From Elusimicrobia bacterium RIFCSPLOWO2_01_FULL_59_12 (lineage in GTDB: Bacteria > Elusimicrobiota > Elusimicrobia > 2-01-FULL-59-12): 13,194 nt of DNA. A program made the translations under genes and the position numbers. Positions 1 through 7,854 of the stretch are shown in pieces. The notes under the pieces were generated by a model, which searched no databases, was not told the DNA's origin, and saw nothing but the letters and a program-made list of their open reading frames with translations. The stretch lies in contig MGUR01000070.1 in NCBI GenBank assembly GCA_001800075.1, positions 53,456 to 66,649 of the forward strand, in the 5' to 3' direction. Position 1 is the first letter of the stretch, and each line of letters starts with the position of its first letter.

Positions 1-598
1 ACGTCGGCGGGGTTCCCGGTTTGGGCGTGACACGCAAGTCGGGATACGTCAGAATGGTCTCCAATACGGAAATTCCGATGATCGGCGCTTTGTCGGGCAA
101 ATAACAAACCAGCGGGACTTCGTCGGACTCGTGTTCGAGAGCCGCGCTGGGCGGGCAAATGCGGTAGGTCACGGCGCCGTTGCGTTCCCCCAGAACCAGC
201 TTGACCAGATCAACGATATCGCCTTCTCCATGGATGACGAACTTGCTGCGGCCCTTGTGCATCTGTTCTTCGATGATTTTATTCAGACCTTGCCGATAGG
301 TTCCGTAAACGCGGAGTGTGCGGGAGAGGTACTCCTGGGCGCGGCGGTATTTGGCAGCAATCCCAGCTGGCGTCAAAAAATACCTCATCTTTCGTCTTTC
401 CAGATTATGGATCTGGATGTATCCGGTGCCCACCAGGCGTTTAAGAACGAGGTTAACCATGCCCAGGGAAAGGCCGGCATGAACTGCAAGATCACGTTGA
501 GAAACAGAGGAAAACCGCGAAATGATCTCGAGGACTTTGAGATCTGTTTCCGGGACAATTGGAGCTGGAGGCAGGGTATTGGGGGCCGTCTTGTTCAA
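1..598 (-). CDS. Winged-helix regulator with Rossmann-like C-terminal part (3' end outside window)
   Basis: Reading the minus strand from 598 gives 199 uninterrupted residues that continue past the left edge. Residues about 20-75 form a winged helix-turn-helix: a helix (LKVLEIISRF), a helix-turn-helix (SQRDLAVHAGLSLGMVNLVL), then a charged wing (NLERRKMRYFLT). This resembles the MarR-like EPS-associated regulators found at exopolysaccharide loci. Residues about 118-185 alternate beta and alpha (KFVIHGEGDIVDLVKLVL, then VPLVCYLPDKAPIIGIS) and look like a small Rossmann or ligand-binding fold. There is no ATG before the DNA-binding helices. The frame opens directly after the stop of the glycosyltransferase upstream, in the same frame, and TTG at 596-598 is the first reasonable start, without a clear Shine-Dalgarno. 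An ATGATG at 606-611 lies in another frame and would need one inserted base. A role as transcriptional regulator of this cluster, perhaps sensing a sugar nucleotide, is inference. Confidence 0.75.
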   Translation of the reverse strand, partial: MNKTAPNTLPPAPIVPETDLKVLEIISRFSSVSQRDLAVHAGLSLGMVNLVLKRLVGTGYIQIHNLERRKMRYFLTPAGIAAKYRRAQEYLSRTLRVYGTYRQGLNKIIEEQMHKGRSKFVIHGEGDIVDLVKLVLGERNGAVTYRICPPSAALEHESDEVPLVCYLPDKAPIIGISVLETILTYPDLRVTPKPGTPPT

Positions 599-622
599 AC
601 GTTGAACATCATACGGATTTAT

Positions 623-1744
623 TTATGTGGATGCAAGGAGAGAGGTCGTCGAATAGAGCTTCTCATATTCGCGGACGGTGTTATCCAAGTTAAAGCTTTT
701 TGTCACTTTGGCGTACGCGGCGCGGCCCATCGTTTCCCGGAGCGAAGGCTGCTGAAGGAGCGCGGCGAGCCGGCCGGCCGCGGCGGCGGTGTCCCGCAAA
801 GGGACCAAATAGCCGTCCACGCCGTCCGTCACCAATTCCTCCATCCCTCCCACCTGTGTGGCGACCACCGGAAGTCCCGCCGCCATGGCCTCCATCGCGG
901 CGCCCGGAATCCCCTCGGACAAGGACATCAAGGCAAACACGTCTCCCTCGTGGAGCGCAGCCGAAATCGCGGAATTCTCCACCGCACCCAGGAACCGGAC
1001 CCGGTCAGCGATCCCGTAGCGTTGCGCCAGAGACTCGAGGTCCGCCCGGCCCGGGCCTTCTCCAATGATGCGCGCTTCGAACGCGATGCCTCGTTCGGAC
1101 AGCAGACGCAGCGCATCCAGCAAAAAGCGATGCCCCTTCACCGGCCGCAGGTTGCCAACTGAGATAACGACCGGAGGCTGGTGAGCGCCAGAAGCAGGAA
1201 GGGTTTCAGGAATTACGATGCCGTTGCGAACGACGCGGAGTTTGTCTTTATCAAACCCATAGCTCACGAGTTGTTCAGCCACCCTGGAAGAATTGGCGAC
1301 GTACACCGTTAAAAGTTTATACGTCAGACGATCCAGGCTGATGCGCAGCCAGGTGGGCTTTTCGCCGAAATTGCTCAACCCGGCTGTGTGTCCGACGAGG
1401 CGGCGGTGGCCCAGGAATCTTAAAAGAGGCCGCCAAAGAACGTTCACTTCAGGGCCGAAGATATGGACAAGGTCCGGCCTGAACTGATGGATATGCCGCA
1501 GGGCCGGCCAAAACCACGGGAACCTGACGTTCCAAAAGGGGATCCCTTCCTGCCGATAATAATCCAGCATGGCTCCCGGGCGGCTATGGAACAAGACGGC
1601 GATATCGAATTTCGATTTTAATCGTCCGGCGACCTGAAACGCGCGCAGTTCCGTGCCTCCGACATCGGCGGAGCTGTGGATGTGCAGGACTCTAAGCCGT
1701 GCGTTTAAAGACGAATTCATTGCATGCGCTCGATCCATAATCAC
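623..1744 (-). CDS. GT4-family glycosyltransferase
   Basis: This is a 373-residue retaining glycosyltransferase of GT-B fold, most likely cytoplasmic or membrane-associated, moving a sugar from a nucleotide donor to the growing glycan. The N-terminal acceptor domain starts at LRVLHIHSSADVGGTE (residues about 17-32), with the glycine-rich loop typical of the family. The C-terminal donor domain opens with ISVGNLRPVKGH (194-205) and continues through GEGPGRADLE. It contains the E-x7-E motif as E277 and E285 in SEGIPGAAMEAMAAGLPVV. Length is normal for GT4. The chosen start is GTG at 1742-1744, because GGAG lies 7 bases upstream of it; the ATG at 1736-1738 is a weaker alternative. With this start the gene overlaps the end of the methyltransferase gene by 53 bases, so the two are probably translationally coupled. 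Sugar specificity cannot be read from the sequence. Confidence 0.93.
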   Translation of the reverse strand: MIMDRAHAMNSSLNARLRVLHIHSSADVGGTELRAFQVAGRLKSKFDIAVLFHSRPGAMLDYYRQEGIPFWNVRFPWFWPALRHIHQFRPDLVHIFGPEVNVLWRPLLRFLGHRRLVGHTAGLSNFGEKPTWLRISLDRLTYKLLTVYVANSSRVAEQLVSYGFDKDKLRVVRNGIVIPETLPASGAHQPPVVISVGNLRPVKGHRFLLDALRLLSERGIAFEARIIGEGPGRADLESLAQRYGIADRVRFLGAVENSAISAALHEGDVFALMSLSEGIPGAAMEAMAAGLPVVATQVGGMEELVTDGVDGYLVPLRDTAAAAGRLAALLQQPSLRETMGRAAYAKVTKSFNLDNTVREYEKLYSTTSLLAST

Positions 1745-2507
1745 TGAAGCGCTCCGGTGTCAAGGATCGCTGGGAGAGAAATTGAAGAATTTCCACGGCG
1801 GTGGCGACTTCAAAGGGATATCCGCCCACCCAGTCGATCAAATCACTCCAGGGGGACATGCCGCGCTGCTCGGTCTGCTTTTTCCAGGACCGGAAAGGAT
1901 GGCCCAATATCAAGTCCTGCAGGAAAGGAAGGCCTTTAAGCAGGACGAGGCACGGCAGGACGACCAGGAACCGGAGCGGTCCAGGAAGAAAATTGTAGGT
2001 CCTCTTAATTGTTTTCCAAACCCAGGATTTCCACCCCTGATCATTATAAATGGCGATGAAAAGCTGGCCTTGCGAGGCGACGGCGTTCGCAGCGTGGGCG
2101 ATGGCTTGCCACATCGCTCCGGTGTGGTGCAGAACCCCCCAAGCATAGACGACATCAAACGTACCGAGCGAGCGCATGAAGGCTTCATCCAGCACCGAAC
2201 CTTGTTCGATTATCCAACGCGGATCCTCTTTGAAATATTGTTCACGCAGCCAAACGGCGCACTTCACGGAATTGGGATCAAAGTCAAATGAGCGAACAGT
2301 CGCCCCAAGCCGCCGGGCGGCCAGGCTAAAGAGGCCGCTGCCAGAACCGATATCCAGGAATGTTTTTCCATCGAGGGTTGAGACGTTGAGCCACGACTTG
2401 AGCGAATTCTCCGCCGTGGCGATCTTCGCATCATTGAGACTTTCAAGGAACCGGGTCCAGTTGGCACCAAATGCGAATCGCGGGAGTGCCTTCTCGTTAA
2501 CGGGCAT
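1692..2507 (-). CDS. Class I SAM-dependent methyltransferase
   Basis: The 271-residue protein has the Rossmann-type methyltransferase core. Motif I is FLDIGSGSGLFSLAA (residues 50-64), followed by the acidic ribose-binding strand VRSFDFDPNSV (71-81) and the motif IV/post-motif segment FDVVYAWGVLHHTGAMWQAI (117-136). It belongs to the UbiG/Methyltransf_23-like group, whose members in such clusters usually O- or N-methylate sugars or lipid-linked glycans; the substrate here is unknown. The C-terminal part (about 165-200) is hydrophobic and rich in W, F and L, which may bring it to the membrane. The frame stays open upstream to 2723, but the methyltransferase sequence begins at ATG 2505-2507. 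That ATG has GGAG four bases upstream and overlaps the end of the preceding gene by 11 bases, so it is chosen. Confidence 0.9.
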   Translation of the reverse strand: MPVNEKALPRFAFGANWTRFLESLNDAKIATAENSLKSWLNVSTLDGKTFLDIGSGSGLFSLAARRLGATVRSFDFDPNSVKCAVWLREQYFKEDPRWIIEQGSVLDEAFMRSLGTFDVVYAWGVLHHTGAMWQAIAHAANAVASQGQLFIAIYNDQGWKSWVWKTIKRTYNFLPGPLRFLVVLPCLVLLKGLPFLQDLILGHPFRSWKKQTEQRGMSPWSDLIDWVGGYPFEVATAVEILQFLSQRSLTPERFSDYGSSACNEFVFKRTA

Positions 2508-3375
2508 AGATCTCCAGCGGAAAGTTACCCGTTGTGAACGGATCCGAGAAACCCATCTTTTGGAGCGGCGATTCGGAGAATGCCTGTATCCGGGCGTATC
2601 CGGTTTGCTCAAGCCGGCGGCGGGCCTCTCCCGCGGCCAGCGCAAGCGGACGAAGCCGAGGTTCTTCACGCGCTCGGAGGCAAAAATAGAGGCTGGACAA
2701 CATCCAGGCCGCCGCCCAGACATGCGGTTTGGCGAGTTTCGCGGTCCCCAGGCATGCGGGCGTCAGCGCGTAAAAACAAGACGCCCAAAAAGCCGCTTGG
2801 TGTCCCACAAGCCGCCGTCCCAGATAGAACAAGGGAAAAATCGACAGCATCATCGCAAGCACGGACCATCCACGCACGGCCCGGTAGACGTTGGCTATTT
2901 CATCGGGGTGGGCATAATAAAACGACGCTTGAGGAACGAGTTTGATCAGACCGGCGAGTTGAAGGCCCTTGAGTGCCGCTGCCAGAGGATAGATGTAGGC
3001 GCCCCCGTACTGGAACGTGTAGGGATACCACTTCCCTTGCCGGGGGTTCAGGCGGAAAAGCATCACCAGCGCCTGCTGTTCGTCCCCGTGGTGCGTGCGG
3101 ACCAGGAAAGAACTGTAGACGGAAAGCAAATTGAAAGAGGTGTCCGTGTAGGATTTTCCCGCGCGTGCCATCCGGCCGTAGTGGGAGATGGGATTAAGAC
3201 TGATCTTGTCGTAGATGTCGTCCCGGTTTTTTTCGACCCGAAGGAAGAACTCCGGCGTCCGCAGGTCCGGTTTGAGGAACAGATCCGCCCGTTCTTTGGA
3301 GGGGAGCCCCCAGGACAAGCCCCAGACACCGAATACAAAAGCGAGGCAAACGGCGACCCAGGGGGACTCTTTCAT
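2497..3375 (-). CDS. GT39/PMT-like membrane glycosyltransferase, apparently lacking its middle
   Basis: The 292-residue product begins like a polytopic glycosyltransferase of the GT39/ArnT-like group: a first membrane segment (residues 6-24) followed by GLPSKERADLF, a long extracytoplasmic loop carrying YPYTFQYGGAYIYPLAAAL, and hydrophobic segments at about 124-146, 170-186 and 190-232. Such proteins usually have ten or more membrane segments and exceed 450 residues. After LRPLALAA (241-248), where the next membrane helix would be expected, the sequence switches to a soluble charged stretch (GEARRRLEQTGYARIQAF). It ends in PLEIYAR, which resembles the usual far C-terminus of these enzymes. 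The reading suggests an in-frame internal deletion near 2625-2640, so catalytic function is doubtful. ATG 3373-3375 follows the DUF5989 stop by 16 bases with no evident Shine-Dalgarno. Misassembly in place of a real deletion cannot be excluded. Confidence 0.7.
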   Translation of the reverse strand: MKESPWVAVCLAFVFGVWGLSWGLPSKERADLFLKPDLRTPEFFLRVEKNRDDIYDKISLNPISHYGRMARAGKSYTDTSFNLLSVYSSFLVRTHHGDEQQALVMLFRLNPRQGKWYPYTFQYGGAYIYPLAAALKGLQLAGLIKLVPQASFYYAHPDEIANVYRAVRGWSVLAMMLSIFPLFYLGRRLVGHQAAFWASCFYALTPACLGTAKLAKPHVWAAAWMLSSLYFCLRAREEPRLRPLALAAGEARRRLEQTGYARIQAFSESPLQKMGFSDPFTTGNFPLEIYAR

Positions 3376-3391
3376 GTCGTGAGTGAACGGA

Positions 3392-3571
3392 TCAGAACAA
3401 GGTGTAGACGAAAGGCGCCAAGGCGGAGCCCTGCGTCATCACCAGCAGAATTCCAAACAGGATGAGCACGGCGACCATGGGGACCAGCCACCAGAGCTTG
3501 CGCGCCCAGAGGAATTCGAACAGTTCGCCTACGATACCAAGTTTTTGACGGGCTCTTTGGAATACTCCCAT
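3392..3571 (-). CDS. DUF5989 family small membrane protein
   Basis: This 59-residue protein has an amphipathic N-terminus (MGVFQRARQKLGIVGELFEF), the segment FLWARKLWWLVPMV, one membrane helix (about 27-46) and the conserved tail TQGSALAPFVYTLF. That tail and size are the signature of DUF5989 proteins, which typically sit beside carbamoyltransferases in polysaccharide clusters. The ATG at 3569-3571 has GGAG eight bases upstream and lies inside the 3' end of the carbamoyltransferase gene, overlapping it by 43 bases in another frame. Coupled translation with the enzyme is therefore likely. The biochemical role is unknown; helping to dock the carbamoyltransferase at the membrane is inference from the constant association. 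Confidence 0.88.
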   Translation of the reverse strand: MGVFQRARQKLGIVGELFEFLWARKLWWLVPMVAVLILFGILLVMTQGSALAPFVYTLF

Positions 3572-5388
3572 AAAGGTATCTCCGGTTTAACGTTTGATTT
3601 TTTTGTCACGACGTGATTTCCCAGCACCAGCGCGTCCATGCCGCTGGCGCAAAAAGTCCTGTAAGCCTCCAGCGGCGTGTTCACGATGGGCTCGCCTTTC
3701 AGATTAAAAGAGGTATTCATCAGCACCGGGACACCGCTCGCCTGGCCCCAGCGCTCGATAAGACCGTAGTAAATGGGGTGGGTGTCCTTAAAGACCGTCT
3801 GCAGGCGTCCGGATCCGTCCGCATGGGTGATCGCGGGGAGCTTGTCCCGCTGGGCTTCCCGAACGGGGGTCACCAGCAGCATGAAGCGCGCGGTCATTTG
3901 GTCCTTCCAATCCGGCAGTTCGAAGTAGGTGTCGGCCTGCTCCGCCAGCACCGAAGGCGCAAACGGCCGGTAGGGCTCGCGGAACTTGATCTTGACGTTC
4001 ACGATGTCCTTCATTTTCGGATTGCGCGGGTCAGCCAGAATCGAGCGGTGGCCGAGCGCGCGCGGACCCCATTCAAAACGTCCCTGGTGCCAGCCGATGA
4101 CCTCGCCCTGAAGCAGGCGGTCACTCACCCGGTCGTACAGCGCGTTCCAGTCATCAAAGGTTTCAAAAGGAATTCCCTCTCCGCGCAGCGCATCGGCGAC
4201 CGCGGCGTCGCTGTAGGATCGGCCCCAGGCCGCGTGCCGCATCACAAACTGACGCGGCTTGTTCAAAAGAATGTGATAGGCATAAAGCGCGGCCCCTAAC
4301 GCGCCTCCGGAATCCCCCGCCGCCGGCTGAACATAGATCTCATCGAACCCAGCCTCCCGTAAGACCCGGTAATTGGCGACGGAGTTGAGCGCGACGCCGC
4401 CTGCCAGGCATAGCTTGGTGCAGCCGGTTTGCTGCCGCAGGGATTTGGCCATCTTGATAATGATTTCTTCAGTGACTTTCTGGATGCTGGCGGCGATGTC
4501 GGCGTAATGCTGATTGGCGGCAAGCTCCTGCGGCGTGGCGGGCGTGGGGTCGTCATAGGTGCTGGTCAGTTCCGTGACAAACCGGCTGCCCGGCTTGCGC
4601 GGCGCTCCGAACAACGATTCGAATTTTTGAGTGAACGCCTTGCGCGTGTGGTAGTGATAGGAAAAATATCCCATTTTCATCCGGAAACTGCCGTCTTCGG
4701 CGCAGTCGAGCAGGCGCCAGACGTCTTCGACATACCTCGGTTTTCCGTAGGGAGCCATGCCCATCACTTTGTACTCGCCTTCGTTGACCTCGAAACCCAG
4801 GAACGCCGTGAAGACGGAATAGAGCAGGCCGAGAGAATGCGGGAAGCGCATCTCCTGGAAAAAGTCCATCGCGTTGGCGGGGCCCTGTTCGCTCCACCGG
4901 GTGATTCCTTTGGCGCAGATCGCCGTCGTCCATTCCCCCACCCCGTCCATGGTGAGAATGGCCGCCTCCTGGTAGGGCGAGCAGAGAAACGCGCTCGCCG
5001 CATGCGAAATATGGTGTTCGCTGAACAGGATTTTCTCTGCGGGGATCGGCAGGTGATGCAGGATGTGGCTTTTCACCCAGAGTTTGTCGCCGAGCCAGGT
5101 GAGCATCGATTCGCGGAAAAACTTGAAAGATCGCGGAAAGGTCGCCAGGGAAGAGGTTAAAAGCCTCTCAAATTTCAAAAACGGCTTTTCGTAGTAGACA
5201 ACGTAATCGATGTCCTGAAGCGTGATGCCCCCCTGGGTCAGGCAGAAATCGATGGCGCGGAGCGGAAAGCCGGAGTCGTGCTTCTTGCGCGTGAAGCGCT
5301 CTTCTTCCGCCGCCGCGACCACCACGCCATCCCGCAGCAGCGCGGCGGCGGCGTCATGGTAATAACAGGAAATGCCCAGGATCCACAT
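3529..5388 (-). CDS. NodU/CmcH-family O-carbamoyltransferase
   Basis: The 619-residue protein is a full-length member of the family that uses carbamoyl phosphate and ATP to form a carbamoyl-adenylate and transfer the carbamoyl group to a hydroxyl, as in NodU, TobZ and NovN. The N-terminal Kae1-like ASKHA domain begins MWILGISCYYHDAAAALL and carries the metal-binding HHISHAA (H125, H129), the MDGVGEW loop (147-153), LAGGVALNS (328-336) and AAGDSGGALGAAL (356-368). The C-terminal YrdC-like domain contains the family hallmark EWGPRALGHRSILADPR (439-455) and MNTSFNLKGEPIV (557-569). All expected motifs are present, so it should be active. The ATG follows the stop of the 76-residue membrane protein by two bases, with an AAGGA about ten bases upstream. 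In this setting it most likely carbamoylates a sugar of the polysaccharide or its lipid-linked precursor. Confidence 0.95.
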   Translation of the reverse strand: MWILGISCYYHDAAAALLRDGVVVAAAEEERFTRKKHDSGFPLRAIDFCLTQGGITLQDIDYVVYYEKPFLKFERLLTSSLATFPRSFKFFRESMLTWLGDKLWVKSHILHHLPIPAEKILFSEHHISHAASAFLCSPYQEAAILTMDGVGEWTTAICAKGITRWSEQGPANAMDFFQEMRFPHSLGLLYSVFTAFLGFEVNEGEYKVMGMAPYGKPRYVEDVWRLLDCAEDGSFRMKMGYFSYHYHTRKAFTQKFESLFGAPRKPGSRFVTELTSTYDDPTPATPQELAANQHYADIAASIQKVTEEIIIKMAKSLRQQTGCTKLCLAGGVALNSVANYRVLREAGFDEIYVQPAAGDSGGALGAALYAYHILLNKPRQFVMRHAAWGRSYSDAAVADALRGEGIPFETFDDWNALYDRVSDRLLQGEVIGWHQGRFEWGPRALGHRSILADPRNPKMKDIVNVKIKFREPYRPFAPSVLAEQADTYFELPDWKDQMTARFMLLVTPVREAQRDKLPAITHADGSGRLQTVFKDTHPIYYGLIERWGQASGVPVLMNTSFNLKGEPIVNTPLEAYRTFCASGMDALVLGNHVVTKKSNVKPEIPLWEYSKEPVKNLVS

Positions 5389-5390
5389 GG

Positions 5391-5621
5391 TTAATACATC
5401 CTTCTTAAGAATTCTGCGGCGGACGTGAACGGATGGCGTTTATGCCAGTAAGAGGATTTCGACTTCTCTGAACAGGTCAGCGGGTCCTGCCCGAAAAGCC
5501 GGAAGAGGCACGCGATGGGGGCCAGGATAAGCAAATAGATCACGCCTAAAATCAGATGCCCTTGAAAATGGGCGATCTTCGCCGCTATGCGTTTCCACCC
5601 GTTCCAGATTTTATTGATCAT
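5391..5621 (-). CDS. Small single-pass membrane protein upstream of carbamoyltransferase
   Basis: The 76-residue protein has a basic N-terminal helix (MINKIWNGWKRIAAKIAHFQ), one long hydrophobic segment (about 21-43) and a cytoplasm-like tail with SYWHKR near 57-62 and a basic-aromatic end (EFLRRMY). Similar short proteins with a W-H-x-R element and an arginine-rich C-terminus are commonly found directly beside carbamoyltransferases and DUF5989 genes. I know of no assigned function. Its ATG overlaps the stop of the UDP-xylose synthase gene as ATGA, and its stop lies two bases before the carbamoyltransferase start. It is therefore embedded in the operon and is probably a partner of that enzyme. 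Confidence 0.82.
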   Translation of the reverse strand: MINKIWNGWKRIAAKIAHFQGHLILGVIYLLILAPIACLFRLFGQDPLTCSEKSKSSYWHKRHPFTSAAEFLRRMY

Positions 5622-6556
5622 CGGACGAGAGCCGCCTTTCGAAAATAATCGATGGTTTGCCGGAGTCCGTCCGCCAGGGGCACCTGGGGCTGCCAGCGCA
5701 ATACACGCCGCGCCAGGCGGATATCGGGCCGCCGCACTTTGGGATCATCCTGGGGCAGCGGGCGGTAAACGATCCGGCTGCGGCTTCCGGTGAGCCGGAG
5801 GACTTCCTGGGCCATTTCGCGCAGGGTCATCTCGTGCGGGTTGCCGATATTGACCGGCGCGTTGTGCCGGGACTTCAGGAGCTTGTAGATCCCCGCCACC
5901 AGGTCATCGATATAGCAGAAGCTGCGCGTCTGCCGCCCGCTCCCGTAGATCGTGACCGGTTTGCCGCGCAGCGCCTGACTGATGAAATTGGGAATCGCCC
6001 GGCCGTCATTGACCCGCATGCGCGGGCCGTAGGTATTGAAAATTCGAACGATCCGGACCTGCATGCGATGGGTGCGGTGATAGGCCATCGTCATCGCCTC
6101 CGCGAACCGCTTGGCTTCGTCATACACCCCGCGAGGACCGATGGGGTTGACATTCCCCCAGTAGGATTCCGGCTGGGGATTGACCAGGGGATCGCCGTAG
6201 ACTTCCGATGTGGAAGCGAGCAGAAAGGTTGCCTTCTTCTCCTTGGCCAATCCGAGCGCCTTGTGCGTGCCCAACGCCCCCACCTTCAGCGTGGGGATCG
6301 GATGCTCGAGATAATCCCGCGGGGAGGCGGGGCTGGCGAAGTGCAGGATCGCCGACACCGGACCGGCCACATGGATGAATTCGGTGACGTTATGGCGGAC
6401 GAATGAAAATCGTTTATGGCCGAACAGATGTTTGATGTTGCCCAGGTCGCCGGTGATCAGATTATCCATCGCGATCACGCTGTGGCCCTTCCCCAGCAGG
6501 AACTCGCACAGATGGCTGCCGATAAACCCGGCGCCGCCGGTGATTAAAATTCTCAT
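5618..6556 (-). CDS. uxs: UDP-glucuronate decarboxylase (UDP-xylose synthase)
   Basis: This 312-residue extended short-chain dehydrogenase converts UDP-glucuronate to UDP-xylose and CO2 with bound NAD. The Rossmann loop is GGAGFIGSH (residues 7-15). Family-specific signatures are strong: HFASPASPRDY, then LEHPIPTLKVGALGT (83-97), TSEVYGDPLVNPQPESYWGN (116-135) and the catalytic Y145-x3-K149 in RGVYDEAKRFAEA. Other SDR epimerases lack the HPIPTLKVG and QPESYWGNVNP elements, which separates this from the epimerase and from rmlB elsewhere in the window. The gene overlaps ugd by ATGA and the next small membrane gene by ATGA. The substrate is thus made by the gene immediately before it. Confidence 0.95.
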   Translation of the reverse strand: MRILITGGAGFIGSHLCEFLLGKGHSVIAMDNLITGDLGNIKHLFGHKRFSFVRHNVTEFIHVAGPVSAILHFASPASPRDYLEHPIPTLKVGALGTHKALGLAKEKKATFLLASTSEVYGDPLVNPQPESYWGNVNPIGPRGVYDEAKRFAEAMTMAYHRTHRMQVRIVRIFNTYGPRMRVNDGRAIPNFISQALRGKPVTIYGSGRQTRSFCYIDDLVAGIYKLLKSRHNAPVNIGNPHEMTLREMAQEVLRLTGSRSRIVYRPLPQDDPKVRRPDIRLARRVLRWQPQVPLADGLRQTIDYFRKAALVR

Positions 6557-7854
6557 CGTCCCATCCCGTGATAGGTGAACCCCAGCGCTTTCATCGCGGC
6601 CGGCTCCAGGCCGTTTCGCCCATCGAAAACGTGCGGTTGGGCCATCAGAGTTTTTATGCGGCGGAAATCGAGCCGCTTAAACTGGGGCCATTCGGTGACG
6701 AGCGCCAGGCCCTCCGCCCCCTTCGCGGCCGCATAGGCGTCTTCGCAGAAAACAACATCCTTTAAGAGCACACGGGCTTTATCCATCGCGATCGGGTCAA
6801 ACGCCTGGACCCGGGCCCCCTGGGCCTGCAGGCGGCGGATGATATCCACCGACGGCGCAAAGCGAACATCATCCGTGGAGGGCTTGAAGGCGAGACCGAG
6901 CACGCCGATCATCTTGCCTTGGAGCGTCCCCAGCGCCGTCGACATTTTATTGACAAAGTGATCGCGCTGACCCTCGTTCACCGCCTTGACAGCCGAAAGG
7001 AGGTCGAATTCATAGCCAACCTTCTTCGAGATGTAATAAAACGCTTCCAGATCCTTGGGCAGGCAGAAACCTCCGAAGCCGATGCCCGGCCGCAGAAAAG
7101 CGCCTCCGATGCGCGGGTCCAGACCCATCCCTTCCGCGACCCGGACGGCGTCCGCTCCCACGCGCTCGCACACGCGGCTGACGGCGTTGATAAAAGAAAT
7201 CTTGGTCGCCAGGAATGAATTCGAAGCGTGCTTGATCAGCTCGGCGCTTTTGAGGTCGGTAATCAGGATTTTTTTCGCTTTCAGCGGCGCATAGAGCGCG
7301 CGCATGATTTTTTCCGCCCGCTTGGACTTGACGCCCAGGACGATGCGGTCGGGGTGAAGGAAATCGTCGACCGCCGTTCCTTCCTGCAGGAACTCCGGGT
7401 TCGAGACCATGTCAAACGAAACGTCCTTTTGTTTGTAGCGGGCGATCGTGCGCTCGACGTCCTCGCCGGTTTCTACGGGGACTGTCGACTTTTCAACAAC
7501 GACCGTGTAGGCCTTCATGTGTTTCGCGATACCCTGGGCCACGGATTCGATGTGGGTCAAATCCGCCGAGCCGTCGGGACGCGGCGGCGTGCCCACGGCG
7601 ATGAAGACGATCGTGGCGTTTGTCAGCCCTTCGGAAACCCACTGACCAAACGACAAGCGCTTCCGCCGGACATTTTTCCTGACCAGACTCTCGAGGCCGG
7701 GCTCGTAGATCGGGATTTTCCCCGTTTTAAGCGCCTCGATTTTGTGCGGGTCGTTATCAATGCAGACAACGTGGTGGCCGATCTCCGCCAAACAAGCACC
7801 GGTCACCAGCCCGACATAACCGCAGCCGACGACGCACACATTCTGGGATTTCAT
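6553..7854 (-). CDS. ugd: UDP-glucose 6-dehydrogenase
   Basis: The 433-residue enzyme oxidises UDP-glucose to UDP-glucuronate using two NAD. It has the N-terminal NAD-binding loop VVGCGYVGLVTGACLAEIGH (residues 8-27), VGTPPRPDGSADL (87-99) and EKSTVPVETG (121-130). The central dimerisation helix is AELIKHASNSFLATKISFIN, and the catalytic cysteine C264 lies in GFGGFCLPKDLEAF. The C-terminal UDP-binding domain starts near GVLGLAFKPSTDDVR. Length and motifs are typical. The ATG at 7852-7854 has GGAG seven bases upstream, and that GGAG belongs to a dispersed repeat arm and not to ordinary operon sequence. The gene overlaps uxs by four bases, so the pair forms a compact UDP-glucose to UDP-xylose unit. 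Confidence 0.96.
   Translation of the reverse strand: MKSQNVCVVGCGYVGLVTGACLAEIGHHVVCIDNDPHKIEALKTGKIPIYEPGLESLVRKNVRRKRLSFGQWVSEGLTNATIVFIAVGTPPRPDGSADLTHIESVAQGIAKHMKAYTVVVEKSTVPVETGEDVERTIARYKQKDVSFDMVSNPEFLQEGTAVDDFLHPDRIVLGVKSKRAEKIMRALYAPLKAKKILITDLKSAELIKHASNSFLATKISFINAVSRVCERVGADAVRVAEGMGLDPRIGGAFLRPGIGFGGFCLPKDLEAFYYISKKVGYEFDLLSAVKAVNEGQRDHFVNKMSTALGTLQGKMIGVLGLAFKPSTDDVRFAPSVDIIRRLQAQGARVQAFDPIAMDKARVLLKDVVFCEDAYAAAKGAEGLALVTEWPQFKRLDFRRIKTLMAQPHVFDGRNGLEPAAMKALGFTYHGMGR

Noticed and set aside
131..1162. Plus-strand reading frame of 343 codons
   Set aside because: It lies opposite the winged-helix and GT4 genes, whose minus-strand proteins show clear families; the plus-strand product has no recognisable domain and is a high-GC shadow.
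2508..2723. 72-codon N-terminal extension of the methyltransferase
   Set aside because: The extension is arginine-rich, overlaps the preceding gene in another frame, and a Shine-Dalgarno sits directly before the ATG at 2505-2507.
2176..3465. Plus-strand reading frame of 429 codons, the longest on that strand
   Set aside because: It runs antisense to the methyltransferase and the membrane glycosyltransferase; its product is arginine- and proline-rich without domain features.
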